A stretch of DNA of 13,577 bases. It comes from Gryganskiella cystojenkinii (Eukaryota; Mortierellomycota; Mortierellomycetes; Mortierellales; Mortierellaceae). Position numbers and translations under genes: made by a program. The first letter of the stretch is position 1. Each line of letters starts with the position of its first letter. The DNA lies in contig JAAAIG010000875.1 of the NCBI GenBank assembly GCA_015852425.1, forward strand, positions 1 to 13,577, read 5' to 3'. The notes beneath the pieces were generated by a model, which saw only the letters and a list, made by a program, of their open reading frames with translations, did no database searches and was not told where the DNA came from. Below are positions 8,378-13,577 of the stretch, one piece after another.

Positions 8378-10109
8378 TTAACGAACAAAACGAACATGTT
8401 GCCAGCATACCTTGGGCATAGCGTTCACATCCCTCAGGAACTGGACCAACGCAAGACAAAGTCCTTCCATCTTTTCAAGAAACTCTTCGTCCCTGTGGTC
8501 ACCATACACCAGCCAGTCCTGCTTCCATTCATCTCGACCAACTGTGAAGAAGTACGTCCCCCCAATGTTGCTCATTGGACCGGAGCAGTCGATTTGAAAT
8601 TCGAGATCGTCGATCGTATCCTTGCAGGTTCAGGGAATCCATCGCGGTTGGTATGGAGAGGATGAATTGTTGTCCCCCAGGGCCCAAAGTGAGACTGTCA
8701 TCACCATTATCCGCGTTCAACCAGGCGGCTCTGTGACAGAAGAGTCGTAGAAGAAATCCTCGAGCCACACCAAATCCGGTAGGATGAAAAAGTCGGAAAG
8801 AACCGGGCCTCCACCGGACAAGGGGTGTAATTATCTGGAACATGTTATGGCGAAAACCGAAAGACTTCGAGTCTGTGTCTCAAAGAAGCCTTTCAGTTGC
8901 TGTTGCTCTCACGAATGCAGCTGTTCTCGTGGCCGCGGTACGCTTCGCATCACTGTCGTCTCTAAGGAGTACCTCCAGGACCTGTTCAATTGGAATGTCG
9001 AGGTCATACAGCCGCAGCTCCTTCATTGCTAGCCGCCGCCATTCAGGAGTATGGTCCGCCTGCAAGGGACTTGTTGGTATCGTGAGCAAGAAGGGACAGT
9101 TAAGAAGTGTCAAGAGACCCTTCCGATCCAGACAGTAATCTCCGACATGGCCAAGGGATGGAATACCCAGACATGTTCGGAGCAGGTGTTGGGCAAGAGA
9201 CGCAATGGCGAAATGATCTGTAACCAGTCTATCACGGTGACCATGGTCAGAGATCTCCAGATGTCGAAGTCGAGGACAGGATCAGAAGACCTCAATGACC
9301 GGCGTGATCGACATCTCTCTCAGAGGGTTATAACCGAGTTCGAGCAGTTCTAGTTGAAATAGCGGTATTTCTCAAGGCAGTGTTGACGAGGGCCGTGGCA
9401 CGGCAGCCTGACTCGAGACTTCCGGAGAGTCCAGTCCATCCGGAATCGTTTCCTACTGCTCTGTAGGGGACAACGATGTTGATGATGGGGAAGAAGAGCT
9501 GAAGAAGGGCGAGTCTCCAGTGCCATCCTTGTCTTGCGTTGTACTTGGTATATACAGGAACACATCTCTGAGGGCAGGTGGACGACAAGGCCTATACTTG
9601 AGAGGATTTCCAGTGGTTTCGAAACTAGCATAGTACAATGTTTCCAAATGGCGAAAGGCCCCCAGGGTCCTGACGACTGCATCGTCACCTCTTTCAGTCA
9701 ATCCACCTTCTTTATTTTCACACTTCTTATTACGGAGTATTTTCTAGCGTTCGCGGTTGTGGACCCATACCCATTGCACGAACTGCGAGTTGGGTCAGGT
9801 TGGTATAGTTGGGATCTAGTTGTGAAAGAGGAAACGTGCACCAGGGAATCAATGATCGGATGTTTGTTGTATACCGAGGAAGCGCCGCTAGGCAGCGCAT
9901 CGTGGATAGCCTGTGTGCGACATCTGGGGATATCTTTGATCGAGTGCCAGAAGTGTTGAGCAAAAACCTGGAACCACGTTGGAATGGCTCTGTATGTATG
10001 CGCAAGGTCCGATAGAGATAGATGTCGAGCAAATGCTGATATGAGAACCTCGGGAATGTCGAGAGCTTGTTGCTGATGACTGTCGAGTTGCTGGGCTGGA
10101 GTCCACCAT
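8378..10109 (-). pseudogene. F-box/LRR-family pseudogene with multiple frameshifts and stops
   Basis: Read 10109 to 8378. An ATG at 10109 opens a short frame. An F-box-like segment lies at about 10063-9929 in another frame (ALDIPEVLISAFARHLSLSD ... TWFQVFAQHFWHSIKDIP). Near 9870 the reading frame shifts to NIRSLIPW ... YTNLTQLAV. LRR pieces follow in different frames: LGAFRHLETLYYASFETTGN near 9650, then LELLELGYNPLREMSITPVI followed by a TGA near 9284 and SCPRLRHLEISDHG, then LRLYDLDIPIEQVLEVLLRD near 9010. The tail has LEDFFYD, RWIP-stop-TCKDTID and ends MPKVCWQHVRFVR with TAA at 8378-8380. The end is homologous to the plus-strand copy at 1-1507. The span of about 1.73 kb would encode about 575 residues, plausible for an F-box/LRR protein. 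At least two stops and several frame changes make function unlikely unless many introns are assumed. Confidence 0.75.
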
Positions 10110-10592
10110 ATTTCCCGGCTTTAAGGATCCAGGCTTGATCGCATTTGCAGAGGATGTGGAGGCACCTATACCAAGAAGGAATCAAGAGGGTTCACGCGAG
10201 CCCCAGGACATTGGTTCAAAAGTGAAGACTGACGCAGAAGATCGCATCAAGTTCGACCTCCTTCCACGACTGCTACTCTGCTCTAAAGTCTCAATAGTAG
10301 ACGACATTACTCAGCACAAAAGATCAAAAGCCTAGTAGTCATTGTTTTTTGGAGGTAAGGACGATGAAAAGCTGTATTCAATGCTGCACTTGGCATGCTT
10401 TTGTTGTTCTGTTGCTACTATGTCGCTATGTCGCTAAATCGCTCTGTGTGCGTGACTCTTTCACAATGTGGTATGCAAGTTTGTTATGTTTTTTTTTTTT
10501 TGCAAACGGCCGTCGTCCAAATAGTAGCAACTTTTTTGTTGCTCCACCTTTTAAAGGCAGAGTAGGTTGTTTCATAGATGCTGGAATGCCGC
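10110..10592. other. Intergenic, no gene recognised
   Basis: Lies between the 5' end of the F-box pseudogene and the 3' end of the orphan ORF, both on the minus strand. It includes an 11-base T run near 10491-10501 and a few short open frames without recognisable similarity. It probably holds the former promoter of the pseudogene. Confidence 0.5.
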
Positions 10593-11099
10593 TTACGCAT
10601 CGTCATCATCAGCATCCCGCAGCACAGAGAAGCAGAACTCGTCACAGTGGTCTTTGTCAGCGATGCGTCCCTCGGCCTCCAAAGACCAAGTCGTGTGAAG
10701 GTCCAAACCATATTTGGACGAGGCGATCACAGTCCAGAACCCCGGCACAACATCCAGCTCGCGGCCGGTATACCTCTCGAACGCACTGGCCAACTTATCC
10801 CTGGTGTCTGCTGGCATAAGCGCATCCAAGTGCTTCATCCTCGCGCACGTAGTCTTATGCTCTGTGGTCTCGTATGGTCCGATGACCTGAATCGATGTCG
10901 GGACCAGCTCCGTGTCTGCAAGACAGATCATCGCGCCATAAAACTCATTGACGCAAGTGTTGCTCTCGTCGTCATAGTGCTCGTTCTGAACAGTCATCAG
11001 TTTAAAGCCCTGCAGATCAAATGGCTGGTGCAACGCTTCTTTGGGCACAGGAATCGCAGCAGCGGTAATGCTAATGAAGGTATACCAGTCAGCTCCCAT
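10593..11099 (-). CDS. Hypothetical protein, 168 residues, single exon
   Basis: A complete ORF with a true ATG at 11099 and TAA at 10593-10595. The protein is soluble-looking, of normal complexity and acidic at the C-terminus (ending DADDDDA). There is no signal peptide, membrane segment or motif I recognise. Notable phrases are MGADWYTFISITAAAIPVP at the N-terminus, an EFYGAMICL stretch with several cysteines nearby, and ELDVVPGFWTVIASSKYGLD near residue 125. A T/CT-rich stretch upstream (sense of 11100-11230) fits a fungal promoter. It is the only intact frame in a neighbourhood of relics, which argues for selection. No function is proposed; the overlapping plus frame at 10578-11159 is a shadow. 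Confidence 0.72.
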   Translation of the reverse strand: MGADWYTFISITAAAIPVPKEALHQPFDLQGFKLMTVQNEHYDDESNTCVNEFYGAMICLADTELVPTSIQVIGPYETTEHKTTCARMKHLDALMPADTRDKLASAFERYTGRELDVVPGFWTVIASSKYGLDLHTTWSLEAEGRIADKDHCDEFCFSVLRDADDDDA

Positions 11100-11734
11100 A
11101 GCGAAGGTAGACCAAACAAAGTAGATTTGAAAAAAGAAAGATCAGAGGAGTGGTGCTAGAAGTGAACGCGATGTAAGGGCAAGGCAGAGGATAGGTGTGG
11201 TGATTGAACGAGTGAAAAAAAAAAAATGAGAGACGAAAAAGAAGTTGCTGATGGGCAGACAATGGATGGAAGGTAAATGTCAATGGTGGCATGGGAGCGT
11301 CACCTTCAATTGAAATTACCCTTGTGCTAACATTATTCCATACTTCCTTGCAAAGATGCGAGGAAATACTGCCGAGCTTGTTTGAGACGTGGTTGTGCTA
11401 AGTAGCAATATTTTTTTTTCATCGCGGGTCTCGGGAGAGGGACAACACCGTCCACAGTTCAGGTATCAGGACGACACAAGTACAAAATGAAGGGCATGGA
11501 TTCGGATGCCTGCGCAACATTCGGGGACTGTTTTCCAGCACATAAACTTGACGGCAAATGGTCGACCTGTACCGGAGAGGACAAGACGGTACTGTGGAAT
11601 CGCTTGCAGATAATTGACGGACGAGAGAGTTGAGACGGGTAACGGTGCCAAAAGTTCAGATGCCAGAGCTCGGTCGGGGATGCCTTGGTCTGGAGGCAAC
11701 AAAGGACAGACCCAGCTGTACCTCTATCCAGTCC
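11100..11734. other. Intergenic, upstream of the orphan ORF and of the transposase relic
   Basis: The first ~130 bases are the likely promoter and leader of the minus-strand orphan ORF, with an A/T run at 11215-11226. Further right a minus frame is open over 11466-11702 (TTG start, 78 codons) with a sensible-looking but unrecognised sequence; it may be a fragment of another decayed gene. No similarity to the missing N-terminal half of the transposase was recognised, so that element appears 5'-truncated. Confidence 0.4.
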
Positions 11735-11748
11735 CTTTGCTCTGAGGG

Positions 11749-12180
11749 TTGGTTCTGGGACGCATGTTCATATTGATTGATGAGACTCTCAACTCCCAGC
11801 TCTACATTGAGATCCTCAGGGAGGATGTGCAGATGTCTGTGAAGGAGTGGGGCATGGCCAAGGATGAGTTCATCTTGCAGCAAGACAATGTTCCCAAGCA
11901 TACAGCAAAGGTCACCAAGGCCTACTTGGACTCGACAAATTCACAGAGAGTGAAGCTAGGCTTTTTCATTGGCCGGCCCAGTCTCCTGATCGAACACATG
12001 TGGGCTTACCTCAAGATCCAGCTGGGCAAGTATCCATTACGTCCCAAGAGCTGACTTTGGGAGCGAAATTCCATTGAATAGTACAAGATCCCAGTTGAAT
12101 ATTGTCGTAAACTCATCTGCAGCATGCGACAGCGACTTCAGGCAGTTCATAGAGCAAAGGGGGGACACACCAAGTATTAG
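11749..12180 (+). mobile_element. Relic of a Tc1/mariner-type transposase (C-terminal half)
   Basis: The frame reads DETLNSQLYIEILRED, then FILQQDNVPKHTAK, which holds the second catalytic Asp of DDE transposases, then IEHMWAYLK with the third catalytic Glu, then LGKYPLRPKS and a TGA at 12052-12054. The same frame continues beyond the stop as LWERN, then IE followed by TAG where the family would have IEW, then YKIPVEYCRKLI and AKGGHTKY with a natural TAG end at 12178-12180. The family's WPAQSPD motif sits at about 11971-11991, but in a different frame from its flanks, so compensating indels have occurred. The N-terminal helix-turn-helix part and first catalytic Asp are missing (a family transposase is about 340 residues). 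The element is inactive; terminal inverted repeats were not found. Confidence 0.88.
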
Positions 12181-12498
12181 ATTGGCCAGCAAACAAATCA
12201 AATATTCAAATGAGTTGGTCCCAAAGAAGGCACCATATAATCATCATCAATTGGTATGTTGTTGATATTGCGCTACCAAATCTTAGTGCTGTCCCGTTCA
12301 TATTCAGCATGCTATTGAACAGTTTTGGAGGACACTATAGTAGGGTTCGTGGGTACCAGTTGCTGAATTCGTCTTGGCAGTGGACTGCAAATAAAACAGC
12401 ACCCAAGTAAGGTTTCCATGCCCTTTTCAACTTCCAAATTTTCGGCTCCTATTGATGCTCCCGCCCTTGATGTCTCTGAATTTGACCCTTGGAAATAG
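12181..12498. other. Intergenic, 3' flank of the transposase relic
   Basis: No gene seen. It may contain the 3' end of the transposon, but no matching 5' terminal repeat is visible. The last ~50 bases (from about 12445) already resemble diverged units of the 13-bp repeat described next. Confidence 0.4.
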
Positions 12499-12549
12499 CC
12501 CACGATGTGGTCCCTTGACGTTGATCCTTAATGTTCGCCCTGATGTTGT
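12499..12549. repeat. Short array of a degenerate 13-bp tandem repeat (copy 1)
   Basis: Four consecutive units of 13, 13, 13 and 12 bases: CCCACGATGTGGT, CCCTTGACGTTGA, TCCTTAATGTTCG, CCCTGATGTTGT. The core consensus is close to CCCTTGATGTTGT, the same unit as in the array at 13230-13346. The period is not a multiple of three and no long frame runs through it. Confidence 0.75.
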
Positions 12550-12791
12550 CCAATGGTCCCAGTTCCAGATACCATTAACCCTCCAAATCTTTTTATGGCG
12601 TCTAATCGTCTAGTCGCTTTCATCACTGCCAGACATCAGCCTGGTCATCCCTGTTTGCCTTAAAGTTTTTTATAGAAAAGTGTGGAGTCCAAGAAGTCGA
12701 GGTCGAGTAAGACTAAAAGGGATACACAGCACCCAGAATTTTCGGCATCCTTCCCCCCTTCTCCCAAGCTGCATCTGTCCTTCTCCATGGC
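12550..12791. other. Intergenic between repeat array 1 and the inverted repeat
   Basis: No gene or clear motif seen. An open plus frame at 12680-12874 overlaps the inverted repeat and is not credible as coding. It has GA- and C-rich patches only. Given as a spacer within a repeat-rich tract. Confidence 0.4.
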
Positions 12792-12845
12792 ACAGTCTGA
12801 ACTCGCTAAGACGGAAGATTGTCCGTCTTAGAGAGTTCGGACTGT
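12792..12845. mobile_element. Near-perfect 24-bp inverted repeat, minimal pogo/Tc1-like MITE candidate
   Basis: The left arm (12792-12815, beginning ACAGTCTGAACTC) and right arm (12822-12845, ending GAGTTCGGACTGT) are reverse complements at 22 of 24 positions, around a 6-base spacer AGATTG. The outer termini are CAGT...ACTG. A TA follows the right end (12845-12846) and CA precedes the left end (12791-12792), compatible with one mutated TA target-site duplication as left by Tc1/mariner/pogo elements. There is no coding space between the arms. Alternatives are a structured RNA hairpin or a regulatory palindrome. Confidence 0.6.
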
Positions 12846-13229
12846 ATTCCCATCATTTTTTTCTGCTTTTTTGAGGGGTTTATAGTTGCGCGTCTCTTGC
12901 TAATCCCTGTCCTTACTTCCCTGCCCTTGTTTTTCCTGATTTTTTCTTCTTTGCGCCTCTTCGATTAATGCCTCCCAGATTTCTTAGCGTCCCCCTCGGA
13001 AACTTTCTTTGGCGTTTCCCCGATCCTCAATTTTTCGCTTTAACTGCCCTTCATTATCCTGCTGCATACCCTCTTTCGCTCTGCATTCCCTTGATTTTTC
13101 CCTTCTTACCGCCATATCTCTTTTCTTTCTTTGTACTGGGTTTGTTGCTTCTATCCCCATTCCTCCGCTTTTTTTCTCGGGCTTTTTCTCTGCCGTCCTT
13201 TCCTTTTCTTATAAATGCCTTTTCCTATC
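12846..13229. other. Pyrimidine-rich intergenic tract
   Basis: About 380 bases strongly enriched in C and T on the plus strand, ahead of the second 13-bp array and the promoter at the right edge. An ATG frame at 12968-13276 is open only because T/C-rich DNA encodes Phe, Leu, Pro and Ser; I do not call it a gene. It may be part of the distal promoter of the downstream gene. Confidence 0.5.
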
Positions 13230-13346
13230 GCCTTGATATCCAGCCCCTGATGACATCCCTTGATGTTGTCCCTTGAGGTTGTTCCTGGATGTTGCCCCTT
13301 GATGTTGTTCCATTAGTGCCCTATTAGTTTTATCCACCAATGTTGT
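13230..13346. repeat. Degenerate 13-bp tandem repeat, nine units (copy 2)
   Basis: Nine consecutive 13-base units with exact spacing. The best are TCCCTTGATGTTG (13256-13268), TCCCTTGAGGTTG (13269-13281), TTCCTGGATGTTG (13282-13294) and CCCCTTGATGTTG (13295-13307); units fade at both ends. Spacing is kept even where sequence has drifted. The array ends about 70 bases before the TATA box of the right-edge promoter. Confidence 0.85.
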
Positions 13347-13380
13347 CCATTTATCCGCTATTCTCAGCACGCGCATTTAC

Positions 13381-13577
13381 TATACAACTCCGCGACATCT
13401 CCGATTCTCCTACTTATATAAATACCCGACGCGTCTTGTCCCAACTCACCACATACAACACTCTTAACAACTTCTACAAAATACATTGCCCAGCGTCCTT
13501 GCAAGACCCATTACACAATCGAACTCCGTTACAGAAAACTCTTGCAAGAGTATCACAGACCCTCGCTCCCCCCCCCC
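13381..13577 (+). promoter_or_regulatory. TATA promoter and 5' leader of a plus-strand gene beyond the window
   Basis: TATATAAA lies at 13415-13422. About 30-40 bases later begins a C/A-rich stretch (CAACTCACCACATACAACAC) typical of fungal transcription starts and leaders. No ATG occurs from the TATA box to the end of the window, consistent with a leader of at least 120 bases. The leader contains a 14-base perfect palindrome ACTCTTGCAAGAGT at 13538-13551. The window ends in a run of C. The gene itself is not visible. Confidence 0.55.

Noticed and set aside
11656..11901. 81-codon minus frame
   Set aside because: Antisense shadow of the transposase relic.
12345..12395. Possible 3' terminal repeat of the Tc1 relic ending CAGTG
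   Set aside because: No matching inverted copy was found upstream of 11749 and no TA follows the presumed end.
12968..13276. 102-codon ATG frame encoding a Leu/Phe/Pro-rich hydrophobic peptide
   Set aside because: It is the expected product of a pyrimidine-rich tract and runs into the 13-bp repeat array; not a credible membrane protein.

Overview
The window looks like nuclear DNA of a filamentous fungus. The evidence is spliceosomal introns with GTATGT/GTAAGT donors and TAG acceptors, pyrimidine-rich leaders, a TATA box in a short promoter, Ser/Thr/Pro/Gln/His-rich low-complexity protein segments, and a degraded fungal-type F-box/leucine-rich-repeat family present twice. The style fits an early-diverging fungus of the Mortierella type, but that placement is inference from remembered family resemblance and was not tested. 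Nothing suggests a bacterium, phage or virus.

Layout, left to right. Positions 1-1507 (+): C-terminal part of an F-box/LRR-family gene entering from the left edge, with a frame change and an in-frame stop. It runs tail-to-tail into 1795-5625 (-), the one large clearly recognisable gene: a three-exon, about 1116-residue MAP-kinase-phosphatase-like protein with a low-complexity N-terminal half, a cysteine-less rhodanese domain and a C-terminal dual-specificity phosphatase domain whose catalytic loop lies on the last exon. Its leader, up to about 6036, is GA-rich on the plus strand (CT-rich in the sense direction) and contains no upstream ATG. About 2.3 kb follows (6037-8349) in which I see no convincing gene, only a GTT/GCT trinucleotide array and homopolymer tracts.

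Positions 8378-10109 (-) hold a second F-box/LRR copy, clearly a pseudogene with frameshifts and TGA stops in recognisable codons. Its C-terminal end is homologous to the copy at the left edge. Positions 10593-11099 (-) carry an intact, unrecognised 168-residue ORF. Positions 11749-12180 (+) are the decayed C-terminal half of a Tc1/mariner-type transposase. The right 1.4 kb is gene-poor and repeat-rich: two arrays of the same degenerate 13-bp repeat, a near-perfect 24-bp inverted repeat that looks like two abutting pogo-type terminal repeats, and at the right edge a TATA promoter with an ATG-free leader for a plus-strand gene that starts beyond the window.

Functionally only the phosphatase can be placed: it should dephosphorylate a MAP kinase docked through the rhodanese-domain basic motif. 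The rest is an accessory-type neighbourhood of decaying multicopy genes, transposon debris and minisatellites around one conserved signalling gene and one orphan. I found no evidence for an organised multi-gene system.
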